NCBI GenBank assembly: GCA_017501245.1
Contig: JAFVXI010000014.1
Location: forward strand, 1 to 41,474
Reading direction: 5' to 3'
Origin: Clostridia bacterium
GTDB taxonomy: Bacteria > Bacillota > Clostridia > Oscillospirales > CAG-272
Length of the DNA: 41,474 nucleotides
Under the pieces are notes generated by a model. It saw only the letters and a list, made by a program, of their open reading frames with translations. It ran no database searches and was not told the origin of the DNA. Both the position numbers and the translations under genes were made by a program. Below, piece by piece: positions 1-8,229 of the stretch (position 1 is its first letter; each line of letters begins with the position of its first letter).

Positions 1-141
1 AGAGTAGTCGTCTACGATATGGACGCGCTCGAGGCGGCTACCCTCTCTAACGCTGAAGCGGGTGACTCGATCACCAAGGTCACCGACGAGCTTGGCAACA
101 CCTATTGGCAGATCAAGAAGGATTCCGCAAAGTCCGGAACC
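1..141 (+). repeat. Left copy of 141-bp exact terminal direct repeat
   Basis: Bases 1-141 are identical to 41334-41474. The repeat lies inside the coding sequence of a large secreted protein and keeps the same reading frame at both ends. The length suits the overlap left when a k-mer assembler closes a graph cycle at k=141, though that is inference. Confidence 0.97.
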
Positions 142-3100
142 TTTCTTAACGTTGGTGTCAGCTCTCCCAAGTCCAATTATGACAAGTCTATCGTTTTTGC
201 AGACGTTGCAGAAACCAAGTCTGACGACGCGGGCAACTACACTCCCGCTGACACCGACGGCGACGGCAAGATCGACATCAAGTATGCAAAGAACACCGAT
301 TTCTTCATCGTTGACTTCGACGTTTCCACCGATTCTACCTTCCTTAAGGCTATGAATTTCCACAGCCGTACGCTCTCCGACACGCTCTCCAATGCTCTTG
401 CTAACGTTCAGCAGAGCAACGCTACCTACTATTATATGAACCGTGTCGTTGACGGTCGTGCGGAGATCGGCGGTTTCACCAACCCCGTTGACTCTGCCAA
501 CAAGTGGACCAACATCACCATCGTATACGATGTAAGAGCTGATTTTGATCACGCAGCAGTAGAGGCGGGCACCGCCTTCGGGGGCAACGCAGGCCACATT
601 TACATCGACGGCTACTACGTATGCTCGGTTTCCGCTGCATGGGCCAGAGGAGTTACTGCTTACAGCCCCTCTCTTGACTACGGTAAGGTGTTCGAGTCCT
701 TCCGTCTTGAGATCCCCCAAGGCGGCATCACCGGCGCAACCACCAACTTCGCTAACTTCACCATCTCCAAGCTCCCCGCAGGCTACGAGGGCGTCATCTC
801 TATGCCCGGCGTGCTCGGCACTGCCAGCGTTTCGCTTCAGTCCATCCCCGAGCTTGCTTACACTCAGGAGAATGCTCCTAAGGAGGCTGAGCCCTCCAAG
901 CTCGCTGACATCAAGCGCGGCGACGAGACCATCGCTGTATACGACGTAGACGACCTTTGCGGAAACCTCGTTGAGGGTGACGTCGTTGTTGCTTACGCTA
1001 ACCTTGCAGGCCTTAAGAGCTTCTACACCGTTAAGGAGTCTGCTGAGGGCGTTGCTGCAAACGTTGTATGGCAGGACGAGGCAGGCGTAGCTCTCGGCGG
1101 TGACGGCGCTAAGTATGCGGCTCCCGTAGTTGTCAGCGTTCCCTTCGCTGCAGACTGGGCTATCATCCGTAGCGGTGAGGTCTACAAGTCCGGTAGCAAT
1201 AAGACCGCTGCACAGGGCACTTCGTCAAACGCACTCGTCGTTGACCCCTTCTTCGATGTTCTTCCCGAGGGCAAAGACGAATATAACGTTGTCTTCTATA
1301 ATGATTACGTCGGCTACGGCAGAAGCGGTAAGGCCGGCGAGATCGACGGCGTTCCCACGACCCAGAAGGGCTCCAGCGCTAACCAAGTAGGCGGCAAGGT
1401 CCTCATCGACCTTAACGGCTACACCTTCACCAACGCTGCCGTATATCAGCACTACTTCGTTGGCAGCGCTGCTAACTACAAAGTTCACTTCAGAAACGGT
1501 AACGTCGTTCAGAACTCTAGTCTCAACATCGTTGCGGTAACCAATTCCAGCTACGCAGGCTTTATCATCCTCGAGAACTGTAACGTAGACACGATCAAGG
1601 GCACGATCTTTGACCAGCGTGGCGGTATGGTCATCTACAAGGACTCTACCGTAAAGACCGAGAGCTCTATGTCTAACGCTAAGGCAATTGGAGAGTATAA
1701 GACCGGCGTAACCGTAATCAACTGCGTTATCGACGGCGGTGAAGGAACTCTTATTAACCTCTCTCAGACCAACGCAACAAATGAAGCGGGCGGCAAGAGC
1801 CGTTACGGCTCCTCCGGCTTCTTCGTAAGATATGAGGACTCCGTCATCAGAACCGAGTCCACTCTCGGAACCTTTGAGACCTACGCAAACAAGGATTACA
1901 GCGGCGACGTATACAAGGCAAACCTTCATGACTTCTTCGTCGACATCAAGAACTGTGACATCGAGACCTACGGCACCTTAATTTCTCAGACCACAGCTCT
2001 TCTTCCCGCAGAGGGAGACAATATCCTTGATATCGACATCGATCTCAATGTTTCCGGCTCGACCATCCAGGCGTTCGGTCTTCTCAGCGCAAGCAGCAAC
2101 AATAACCACGCACTCGTCGACTTCGATGCAAACATCAACGTTGATGATGCAGGTCTTAAGATGATCAGATTTGAAGAGAACGGACACAAGGCTCTCGGCG
2201 GTCTCGTAATTATTCAGAAAGCGCTCGACATAAACGTCAACCTTGCTGAGGGCGTTAAGCTCGATGCCCTCAGAGCAGGCCGTCCCGCATCCGGCTACCT
2301 TGGCGCAACCGTAAATCTTCCCAAGGACGCAAACCTCGTTTACTCCTCGCTCCTCGGCGAAGGCTACAACTGCTTCATCTCCTCCGGCGCGACCGAAACC
2401 TACACCTACAAGCTCGGCAGCCAGGATCCCGTTGAGTTCCTTTGGAACGTTCCCGCAGAGGGCAGCGACCCCGTCGAGATCGACAGAGTAGTAACTCTTG
2501 CAAAGCAGGACGGCGTCTACCACTATGAGTGGGAGCAGAGGGACAACGCATTCATTGCAAGCTACGTCGACGACTTCAAGGTTGGCGCAAAGGTCAACCT
2601 CACCCTCTACGAAAACTTCTACTACAACCTCTACATCCCCACCTCCTCGCTTAACGTCAAGGGCGTTAACGTGATCGTTGCAGACCGTGAAGCAAATCCT
2701 GTCGCAGCCGATGCACAAACCGTCGTTATCGACGGCGTTGAGTACGCTAAGTATCAGATCAAGGGCATAGCTCCCAAGGATGCTGAAGAGGTTGCGGCAT
2801 ACTGCATCTACGAGTATACTCCCGCATATGATGACGTATACGCTATGACCTACGGCACCACCGTGCTCAACTATGCTGAGCTCATCCTCAACGATCAGGA
2901 CGAGGCAAACGACGAGATCATCCTCGCTATCCTTAACTACGTTAAGCAGGCTAGCATCTACGCAGGCGAGAGCACCGCTGCTGTCGACGCCCTTCTCGGC
3001 GACGAGGTCTTCGGCGACGTCGCAGGCGATGCATATCTCGAGTCCGCAGAGGGCATCGATGTGGCTCTCAACTACGGCTCCGAGCTCAACTGGGCTATCA

Positions 3101-3363
3101 AGTCTAAGGACGGCGGCGAGGTAACCATCTCCTACGTCCTCGACGGCAAGCTCTATGAGAAGACCGTAACCCTCGCAGCAGGCGAAATCACCTACGTAGC
3201 CGTTAAGGCTTACGACATGCTCGAGACCATCACCGTAAACGGCGCAAAGGTCAACCTCGCAGGCTACTACGCAGGTCTTACCGACGAAGCCGCAAAGGAT
3301 ATGGTAGAAGCAATCTACAACTACGCAGCCGCAGCCCTTGCCTACAAGGGCACCCAGGCATAA
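1..3363 (+). CDS. Large secreted beta-helix surface protein, 5'-truncated by window edge
   Basis: The frame is open from base 1, so the gene is cut by the window edge. The sequence at 41214-41474 supplies the missing signal peptide and overlaps bases 1-141 exactly; joined, the protein is 1160 residues. Window residues about 90-265 look like a concanavalin/LamG-type beta-sandwich (NTDFFIVDFDV near 98, WTNITIVYDV near 169). Residues about 470-700 have the short repetitive strands of a right-handed parallel beta-helix (IDLNGYTFTN, FDQRGGMVIYKD). Residues 930-1120 form a helical/beta tail with no LPXTG, SLH or dockerin motif visible. It is a clear paralogue of the gene at 37290-40682: the order of domains and the FDQRGG.x.IYK signature are shared. 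The function is unknown; an extracellular glycan-binding or glycan-cleaving role is inferred from its fold and its heparinase-like neighbour. Confidence 0.85.
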   Translation, partial: RVVVYDMDALEAATLSNAEAGDSITKVTDELGNTYWQIKKDSAKSGTFLNVGVSSPKSNYDKSIVFADVAETKSDDAGNYTPADTDGDGKIDIKYAKNTDFFIVDFDVSTDSTFLKAMNFHSRTLSDTLSNALANVQQSNATYYYMNRVVDGRAEIGGFTNPVDSANKWTNITIVYDVRADFDHAAVEAGTAFGGNAGHIYIDGYYVCSVSAAWARGVTAYSPSLDYGKVFESFRLEIPQGGITGATTNFANFTISKLPAGYEGVISMPGVLGTASVSLQSIPELAYTQENAPKEAEPSKLADIKRGDETIAVYDVDDLCGNLVEGDVVVAYANLAGLKSFYTVKESAEGVAANVVWQDEAGVALGGDGAKYAAPVVVSVPFAADWAIIRSGEVYKSGSNKTAAQGTSSNALVVDPFFDVLPEGKDEYNVVFYNDYVGYGRSGKAGEIDGVPTTQKGSSANQVGGKVLIDLNGYTFTNAAVYQHYFVGSAANYKVHFRNGNVVQNSSLNIVAVTNSSYAGFIILENCNVDTIKGTIFDQRGGMVIYKDSTVKTESSMSNAKAIGEYKTGVTVINCVIDGGEGTLINLSQTNATNEAGGKSRYGSSGFFVRYEDSVIRTESTLGTFETYANKDYSGDVYKANLHDFFVDIKNCDIETYGTLISQTTALLPAEGDNILDIDIDLNVSGSTIQAFGLLSASSNNNHALVDFDANINVDDAGLKMIRFEENGHKALGGLVIIQKALDINVNLAEGVKLDALRAGRPASGYLGATVNLPKDANLVYSSLLGEGYNCFISSGATETYTYKLGSQDPVEFLWNVPAEGSDPVEIDRVVTLAKQDGVYHYEWEQRDNAFIASYVDDFKVGAKVNLTLYENFYYNLYIPTSSLNVKGVNVIVADREANPVAADAQTVVIDGVEYAKYQIKGIAPKDAEEVAAYCIYEYTPAYDDVYAMTYGTTVLNYAELILNDQDEANDEIILAILNYVKQASIYAGESTAAVDALLGDEVFGDVAGDAYLESAEGIDVALNYGSELNWAIKSKDGGEVTISYVLDGKLYEKTVTLAAGEITYVAVKAYDMLETITVNGAKVNLAGYYAGLTDEAAKDMVEAIYNYAAAALAYKGTQA

Positions 3364-3387
3364 ATAATAAAGGAGGAATAAAAAAGA

Positions 3388-3492
3388 ATGAAAACCTATG
3401 AATCTCCCGAGCTCGAAATATCCGTGCTCGATTCCTCTGACGTGATAACCGTTTCGAAGGGAGATACTCCCATCGGCGGCTACGAATGGTGA
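3388..3492 (+). CDS. 34-residue peptide with YExPxxE...DVITxS pattern
   Basis: The product starts MKTYESPELEISVLDSSD, continues VITVSKGD and ends GGYEW. A strong ribosome site (AAGGAGG, 3370-3377) lies about 10 nt before the ATG, and the gene begins 24 nt after the stop of the large secreted protein, so the two are probably cotranscribed. There is no signal peptide or membrane segment. The pattern K-x-Y-E-x-P-x-x-E followed by an acidic stretch and DVITxS resembles short ORFs I associate with gut Clostridia, but I know of no assigned function. Its stop codon overlaps the base of the large hairpin at 3491-3602. A RiPP-precursor-like or regulatory peptide is possible, but no modification enzyme gene is nearby. 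Confidence 0.7.
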   Translation: MKTYESPELEISVLDSSDVITVSKGDTPIGGYEW

Positions 3493-3602
3493 TCGGGTCG
3501 ATTGATTTTGCGCCTAGTGTGTGAGCGTCACCGCTCGCAGTAGGTAACTACAGCTTCGGGCTCCGCTCACGCACTATCCATCAAAATCCATTCGACCGGA
3601 TC
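3491..3602 (+). repeat. Large imperfect hairpin element just after the small peptide gene
   Basis: The arm 3491-3527 pairs with 3564-3602. There is a continuous 13-bp inner stem (3515-3527 with 3564-3576, one G-T pair) and an outer stem of about 15 bp broken by single mismatches and a bulge (3491-3510 with 3582-3602). The apical region holds GTAG-GTAA-CTAC (3540-3551) and AGC-TTCGG-GCT (3552-3562). Most of the unit is repeated at 3801-3918 without the 5' outer arm. It may be a structured RNA 3' end or a MITE-like palindrome; no transposase gene is near. Confidence 0.7.
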
Positions 3603-3630
3603 AACGTTCGGGAACGATAATTATTAGTTT

Positions 3631-3666
3631 GAGAGATCATTTCGTTTGATTTGCTCTCTCTTTTTT
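3631..3666 (+). terminator. Terminator hairpin, copy 1
   Basis: GAGAGATCA (3631-3639) pairs with TGCTCTCTC (3652-3660) with one mismatch and is followed by six T. It probably ends the transcript of the large secreted gene and the 34-codon peptide. Confidence 0.75.
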
Positions 3667-3761
3667 ACTCCTAGTGATATCTACAGCGTCGCCCGCAATC
3701 CTGTGCTCTGCGCTAAAATCTTCCTCGCCAAAATACTATGAGAACTGAATAGCTTTAATTT

Positions 3762-3797
3762 GAGAGAGCATTTCATTTGATTTGCTCTCTCATTTTT
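3762..3797 (+). terminator. Terminator hairpin, copy 2
   Basis: GAGAGAGCA (3762-3770) pairs perfectly with TGCTCTCTC (3783-3791), followed by CATTTTT. The 12-nt loop is almost the same as in the other two copies. Confidence 0.65.
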
Positions 3798-3920
3798 ACT
3801 CCTAGTGAATGAGCGTCACTACTCGCAGTAGGTAACTACAGCTTCGGGCTCCGCTCACGCACTATCCATCAAAATCCATTCGACCGGATCAACGTTCGGA
3901 AACGATGATTATTATAGTTT

Positions 3921-3958
3921 GAGAGAGCATTTCGTTTGATTTGCTCTCTCTTTACTTT
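3921..3958 (+). terminator. Terminator hairpin, copy 3
   Basis: A perfect 9-bp stem (3921-3929 with 3942-3950) is followed by TTTACTTTT. It is the third copy of the GAGAGAGCA family in 330 bp. Confidence 0.65.
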
Positions 3959-4378
3959 TGCCATCGGGCAAATGCTTCACTGCAGCTTCGCTGCTTTCTT
4001 CACCGCGGCGTGTGCGCTCGCACCGCCGCTTACTTTTCCACATCAATCGTAAAAATCGTGAAAAAAATTCCACCTATGTGAGAATTTTCCGCTAAAGAGA
4101 TTTTGCGTCGTGCGAGAGGAAACGGTGTTAAGCGATCGAAAACGGTTTACGAAAAATAGAATTATGCGCTTGAAAAATGGAAGTTTTATATTATTTAATA
4201 TCAATATATAAAAATACATAAAAATATAATAAAATACTATATAGCGCACGCGCGCGAGAAAACAATTAAGAGTTAATAAAAGAGGAAGGGAAGGACGGGC
4301 GTGACGCCATTGTCCGGTGATACTGTCTTTTGCCGCTCCTCTCTCGCGTGCTCGGCTTAAGCTCCCCTTTTATGTTTA
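3959..4378. other. Gene-free, partly AT-rich spacer
   Basis: No convincing gene lies here on either strand. Bases 4130-4240 are strongly AT-rich with poly-A/T runs, unlike the surrounding DNA. A 68-codon minus-strand ORF in this stretch has a low-complexity aromatic composition and no ribosome site, and I do not accept it. Confidence 0.6.
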
Positions 4379-4407
4379 TTGACATTTGTTTTCCATATAT
4401 GTATAAT
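4379..4407 (+). promoter_or_regulatory. Perfect-consensus sigma-A promoter for the PAP2 gene
   Basis: TTGACA (4379-4384), a 17-nt spacer and TATAAT (4402-4407) match the consensus exactly. Transcription would start near 4414, leaving a leader of about 290 nt before the next gene. Confidence 0.8.
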
Positions 4408-4413
4408 ATAGGT

Positions 4414-4703
4414 ATAGCTACCGCATAGGGGCAGAGCCTGCCTTGTAAGAGGCACTTTTGCTTGCGGTGGGGCAGGGCAGAGCCGCTTCACTTATCGCTC
4501 GGTATATCTGCGGCGTGATAGGGCAGATTTGGCATTGCAAAGGCGCTTTTGCTTGCGGTGGAGTTCTTGCTGTGCCGTGGGTGTAAACGAGCCTTGCGGC
4601 AGTAAAAAACGCCTCTGTTATGGCTGAGAGCCTCAGGGCGTGTGAATCTCTTACGTGAGGCAAAACGAGCCTTGCAGCACAAAAAAACGAATGGGAGAAC
4701 GTT
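4414..4703 (+). other. Long 5' leader with internal direct repeats
   Basis: The leader holds two copies of a segment reading GGC(A/G)CTTTTGCTTGCGGTGG (near 4451 and 4541) and two of AACGAGCCTTGC(G/A)GCA (near 4587 and 4666). I recognise no riboswitch class and no credible ORF in it. Either it is a regulatory leader or it is another repeat-filled spacer. Confidence 0.5.
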
Positions 4704-5744
4704 ATGGAGTTCTTGTATTTTCTCGAGGGGATCAGAAACCCCGTGTTTGACTTTATCTTCTCGCTGATAACGCATCTCGGAGAGGAGACGCTGTTCTTAG
4801 TGCTGGCGATCTTCGTCTTCTGGTGCGTGGACAAGCGGGGCGGCTACTACGTGCTTATGACAGGCCTAATCGGCACGGTCGTAAATCAGTGGCTGAAGCT
4901 AGCCTTCCGCATTCCGAGACCCTGGGTGATAGACCCGAGCTTTTCTGCGGTCGAGAGCGCAATTCCCGAGGCTACGGGCTATTCCTTCCCGTCCGGCCAT
5001 ACGCAGAATATAGCAGGCACCTTCGGCTCGATCTTCGCCTTCTTTAAGCGAAAGGGGCTTCGCATAGCTGCGATAGTCATCATCATTCTCGTCGCCTTCT
5101 CGAGGATGTATCTCGGCGTACATACGCCGCTTGACGTCGGTGTTTCGCTCCTCGTGGCGTTCGTGCTGGTCGCCGTGCTGTATCCCGTCTTTAAGAGCGA
5201 GGAGAGCTTCCATAAATATATGCCCTTCGTCGTCATCGGCTCGGTTGCGGTAACGCTCGCCTTCTTCATCTACGTCAACGTCATCTCCCCCGAGGGACAC
5301 GAGGCAGTAAACCTCGAGAGCGGAATGAAAAACGGCGCAACCCTCTTCGGCTGTATGCTCGGCCTGCTCGTCGTCTACCCGATCGACCGCTTCGTGACTA
5401 AGTTTGAGACGGGCGGCAAGTGGTATGCGCAGGTCATAAAGCTCGTCCTCGGCCTCATAGGCGTCCTCCTCATCAAGGAGCTGGGCAGACCCGTCCTCGA
5501 GGCTCTCGTCGGCATCTTCACCCCCGCCCCCGTCTATATCGCAAGGGCGATCAGATATTTTCTCATCGTGGTCTTTGCGGGCGCCGTCTGGCCGCTCAGC
5601 TTCGGCTTCTTTAAGCACCTCACTATCCCCGCTCTCGATCGCTTCGGCGAGCGTGTGTCTGCCATCTTCAAAAAGCGCACAACCGTAGCCGAGGGCGCCG
5701 AGCCCACCGCGGGGGAGGCAAACGGCGAAGGCTCCGAGGGCTAA
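4704..5744 (+). CDS. PAP2-family membrane phosphatase
   Basis: This 346-residue integral membrane protein carries all three PAP2 phosphatase motifs: KxxxxxxRP (K65, R72-P73), PSGH (96-99) and SRxxxxxHxxxD (S133-R134, H140, D144). Histidines 99 and 140 are the expected catalytic pair. Several hydrophobic helices flank the motifs, and the C-terminal half (about 165-310) adds more membrane segments before a polar, Glu/Ala-rich tail. Family members remove phosphate from lipid phosphates such as undecaprenyl pyrophosphate or phosphatidic acid; the exact substrate cannot be told here. It is a single-gene transcript from the promoter at 4379, and the next gene is about 500 bp away. Confidence 0.92.
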   Translation: MEFLYFLEGIRNPVFDFIFSLITHLGEETLFLVLAIFVFWCVDKRGGYYVLMTGLIGTVVNQWLKLAFRIPRPWVIDPSFSAVESAIPEATGYSFPSGHTQNIAGTFGSIFAFFKRKGLRIAAIVIIILVAFSRMYLGVHTPLDVGVSLLVAFVLVAVLYPVFKSEESFHKYMPFVVIGSVAVTLAFFIYVNVISPEGHEAVNLESGMKNGATLFGCMLGLLVVYPIDRFVTKFETGGKWYAQVIKLVLGLIGVLLIKELGRPVLEALVGIFTPAPVYIARAIRYFLIVVFAGAVWPLSFGFFKHLTIPALDRFGERVSAIFKKRTTVAEGAEPTAGEANGEGSEG

Positions 5745-5955
5745 GCAGCGGGCGCTGTGCGTCGGATCGACGGAAGCATAGAGGGTTAAGCACCGGACGC
5801 TGTGCGCCGGATCGACGGAAGCAGAGAGGCTTAAGCCGCCGGCTCGTAGCACTCGGGCAGGGATTGCCGGGAGGGCTGACCCTCTGCATCCGACAACGCA
5901 AAAAATCAAATCGGCATACGCATGGTATATCGCTTTATTGTAAATAATCATTGAC
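5745..5955. repeat. 46-bp imperfect tandem repeat downstream of the PAP2 gene
   Basis: Two imperfect copies of a roughly 46-bp unit (about 5745-5837) contain GACGCTGTGCGCCGG and ATCGACGGAAGCA-type segments. Each holds a small CGTCG-GAT-CGACG style hairpin. No gene is present. Confidence 0.55.
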
Positions 5956-5987
5956 AAAATCCGCTCTTTTGGGCGGATTTTCGTTTT
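5956..5987 (+). terminator. Intrinsic terminator after the PAP2 gene
   Basis: AAAATCCGC (5956-5964) pairs with GCGGATTTT (5973-5981), followed by CGTTTT. It lies about 210 nt after the PAP2 stop. The remaining spacer up to 6147 holds no gene. Confidence 0.75.
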
Positions 5988-6147
5988 ATCCCGATCGCCT
6001 TTCGTGCGAAAAAGCAAAAAAACAGAGCATCATAAAGCACTTTTCGCCCTCCGAGCGTAGAAAAGCTAAAAGAAGGCAAAAACTTAACACGGGGTGGCAC
6101 CTAAAAGCGCTTTTGCGCCGAAAGTGAGCAAAAATTATAAAATCCCC

Positions 6148-6176
6148 TTTACTTTTGAGCCCACGTGTGGTAAAAT
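6148..6176 (+). promoter_or_regulatory. Candidate promoter for the nrdR operon
   Basis: TTTACT (6148-6153), 17 nt and TAAAAT (6171-6176) match sigma-A promoters moderately well. It lies about 60 bp before nrdR and is the likely start of the nrdR-yicC-remA-rpoZ transcript. I see no obvious NrdR box. Confidence 0.5.
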
Positions 6177-6239
6177 ATACGCGATAACGAATGCGCACGT
6201 GCCTGCGTGCGTGTATAAATAAGAAAGGTCCTACCCCCT

Positions 6240-6728
6240 ATGAAATGTCCTGCATGCGCAAATCAGGATTCGAGAGTTCTCGATTCCCGTCCCGTTGAGG
6301 ACGGCACAAGCATAAAGAGGCGCCGTGAGTGCCCCGCCTGCGGCAAGAGGTTTACCACCTACGAGGTCGTTGACAGCGTTTCCATCGCCGTCGTCAAGAG
6401 AGATGGCAGGCGTGAGTTCTTCGATAGGCATAAGCTGATGCTCGGCATTGAGCGTGCCTGCCAGAAGCGCCCCGTCGATGCCGACGAGGTTGCAACAGCT
6501 ATCGAAACCGAGCTTCAGAATTCGCTCGTCACGGAGATCTCCTCTCGTGATATCGGTGAGCTGGTGCTCTCACATCTTAAGGAGCTTGACATCGTTTCCT
6601 ATATCAGGTTTGCATCCGTATACCGTGAGTTTAAGGATATCGACTCCTTTATGGCGGAGATCAAGAGTCTCGGCAAGAAGCCGAGAAAGCGCCAGATCCT
6701 GGCTAAGAGCGGGGAGGATGAGGCATGA
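6240..6728 (+). CDS. nrdR: Transcriptional repressor NrdR
   Basis: The 162-residue protein has an N-terminal zinc ribbon with CPxC pairs (C3/C6 and C31/C34) and the SRPVEDGTSIKRRREC segment typical of NrdR. An ATP-cone domain follows (about 49-139, with RDGRREFFDRHKL). NrdR represses ribonucleotide reductase genes in response to the nucleotide state. Length and motifs fit the family throughout. The gene overlaps the next one by 4 nt (ATGA), so the pair is probably translationally coupled. No ribonucleotide reductase gene is in the window. Confidence 0.97.
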   Translation: MKCPACANQDSRVLDSRPVEDGTSIKRRRECPACGKRFTTYEVVDSVSIAVVKRDGRREFFDRHKLMLGIERACQKRPVDADEVATAIETELQNSLVTEISSRDIGELVLSHLKELDIVSYIRFASVYREFKDIDSFMAEIKSLGKKPRKRQILAKSGEDEA

Positions 6729-7612
6729 TAAGATCTATGACCGCCTTCGGCAGAGCTAAGCTCGAGGGCGAGAGGAAGGACATCACGGTTGAAATAAAGA
6801 GCGTAAACTCACGCTTCTTTGACTGCTCGGTCAAGATGCCGAGATCTTTGATGTTCCTCGAGGAGAGAATCAAAAACTACGTACAGAAAAACGCCGTCTC
6901 CCGTGCCAAGGTAGACGTCTTTATCACCGTAGACGAGCATAAGACCGAGTCGCTCGGCATCGACCTCGACCTCGGCTATGCAGAGAGCTATATTAACGCT
7001 CTTCGTGCGCTGCGTGATGAGTTTGGCCTTTCTGACGATATCAGCGTTATGACCGTTGCGAGAAACCAGGAGATCTTCAAGACGAGGCGTGCCGAGTGCG
7101 ACCTCGAGGAGGAGTGGGAGGCTATACGCCCCGTGCTTGACCTCGCTATCGCCGACTACGTCGGAATGCGCACGAGGGAGGGCGAGCGTGCCTTCTCCGA
7201 CCTTTCAGGAAAGATCGACTCCATCCGCCTTATGGTCGATGAGATCGAGGGCATCTCGAAGGAGGACACCGTCGGCTACCGTGATAAGCTTGAGGCACGC
7301 ATCAGGCAGATCCTCGGAGATCTCGACGCACCCATCGACGAGGGAAAGCTGCTGACCGAGTGCGCCGTCTTTGCCGACAAGATCGCCATCGACGAGGAGC
7401 TGGTCAGGCTGCGCTCGCATTTCGGCGCCTTCTTTGAGATCGCCGAGGCTAAGGAGCCCTCGGGCAGAAAGCTCGACTTCCTCATGCAGGAGATGAACAG
7501 GGAAACGAACACCATCGGCTCAAAGTGTAATAACGCACGCATCGCCCGCATCGTCGTAAACATCAAGGGCGAGCTTGAAAAGATCCGCGAGCAGGTGCAG
7601 AATTTCGAGTAA
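6725..7612 (+). CDS. yicC: YicC/YloC-family endoribonuclease
   Basis: The 295-residue protein begins with the family hallmark MIRSMTAFGRA and ends with the conserved block FLMQEMNRETNTIGSK. This covers the N-terminal YicC domain and the C-terminal DUF1732 domain at the usual length. YicC/YloC proteins are endoribonucleases involved in RNA turnover and stress responses. The gene sits between nrdR and remA; the Bacillus order yloC-remA supports the call. It starts inside the nrdR stop region. Confidence 0.93.
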   Translation: MIRSMTAFGRAKLEGERKDITVEIKSVNSRFFDCSVKMPRSLMFLEERIKNYVQKNAVSRAKVDVFITVDEHKTESLGIDLDLGYAESYINALRALRDEFGLSDDISVMTVARNQEIFKTRRAECDLEEEWEAIRPVLDLAIADYVGMRTREGERAFSDLSGKIDSIRLMVDEIEGISKEDTVGYRDKLEARIRQILGDLDAPIDEGKLLTECAVFADKIAIDEELVRLRSHFGAFFEIAEAKEPSGRKLDFLMQEMNRETNTIGSKCNNARIARIVVNIKGELEKIREQVQNFE

Positions 7613-7621
7613 GAGGTGCAT

Positions 7622-7888
7622 ATGAAATTTATCAATATAGGATTTGGAAACATGGTTTCTGCCGGCAGGATCGTGGCGATAGCCGTCCCGGATTCTGCAC
7701 CCGTAAAGAGGCTCGTGCAGGACGCTAAGGAGGACGACAGAGTCATCGACGTCTCCTGCGGCAGGCGCACAAGAGCCGTCATCATCACGGATTCCGACCA
7801 CGTTATCCTCTCGGCGATCGCCGCAGAAACGATAACTAACCGTCTCGCAAGCGACGACGTCGACGTCGAGGATCCCGAGGAGGAATAA
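7622..7888 (+). CDS. remA: RemA-type DNA-binding regulator (DUF370)
   Basis: The 88-residue product starts [20 protein letters not shown] and contains [19 protein letters not shown], both strongly conserved in RemA. In Bacillus, RemA binds DNA and activates extracellular matrix and osmoprotection genes. I chose the ATG at 7622 because AGAGG (7612-7616) is well spaced before it; an in-frame GTG at 7616 would overlap that site. The tail is acidic ([11 protein letters not shown]). In Bacillus gmk follows; here gmk is absent and rpoZ comes next. Confidence 0.95.
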   Translation: MKFINIGFGNMVSAGRIVAIAVPDSAPVKRLVQDAKEDDRVIDVSCGRRTRAVIITDSDHVILSAIAAETITNRLASDDVDVEDPEEE

Positions 7889-7965
7889 GCCTCTAGGAGA
7901 GGATTTAGTCCACTTTAGTTTACAAAAAATACCTTTTCAGGTCTAGATACGAAAGGAAAACCAAA

Positions 7966-8229
7966 ATGATCTACCCCACCATTGACCAGCTCTCCAAGGG
8001 AGAGTTCAACCGCTATGAGCTCGTCATCGGCATCGCAAAGGGCGCCCGCATCGTAACCGACGAATACGTCGAGATGAGAGCAAGGGCTCAGAAGATGATC
8101 GAAAACCACGAGACCGAGAAGCCCCTCGCGGCTCTCATTGATCCCGAGTATAAGGATCAGAAGGCTGTTAAGATCGCTATCGCAAAGCTCGAGCGCGGCG
8201 ACTTCACCCTCGTGCGCACCGAGGACTGA
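7966..8229 (+). CDS. rpoZ: RNA polymerase omega subunit
   Basis: The 87-residue protein MIYPTIDQLSKGEFNRYELV shows the omega pattern: an N-terminal segment, then NRYELVIGIAKGAR, a central helix, and EKPLAALIDPEYKDQKAVKIA. Omega stabilises and helps assemble the beta' subunit. It lies about 80 nt after remA with GAAAGG as its ribosome site. Its place between remA and priA matches Firmicute order, with gmk and coaBC missing from between them. Confidence 0.9.
   Translation: MIYPTIDQLSKGEFNRYELVIGIAKGARIVTDEYVEMRARAQKMIENHETEKPLAALIDPEYKDQKAVKIAIAKLERGDFTLVRTED

Larger units (their letters stand above)
3513..3950 (+). repeat. Three tandem cassettes, each ending in a terminator-like hairpin
   Basis: Units start at CCTAGTG (3513, 3671, 3801) and each ends with a GAGAGAGCA/TGCTCTCTC hairpin. 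Units 1 and 3 are near-identical throughout; unit 2 shares only its ends and has a different middle. This suggests local duplication of a hairpin-plus-terminator module, with replacement of the middle of unit 2. Confidence 0.75.

Noticed and set aside
3491-3602. Integron attC site
   Set aside because: It is a folded imperfect palindrome of suitable size, but there is no integrase gene, no recognisable GTTRRRY core and no cassette ORFs.
4043-4249. 68-codon minus-strand ORF
   Set aside because: It is translated from AT-rich low-complexity DNA, has no ribosome site and resembles no family.
4414-4703. Known riboswitch upstream of the PAP2 gene
   Set aside because: No conserved core of a class I know (for example TPP, SAM, FMN, cobalamin, glycine) could be found; only direct repeats are visible.
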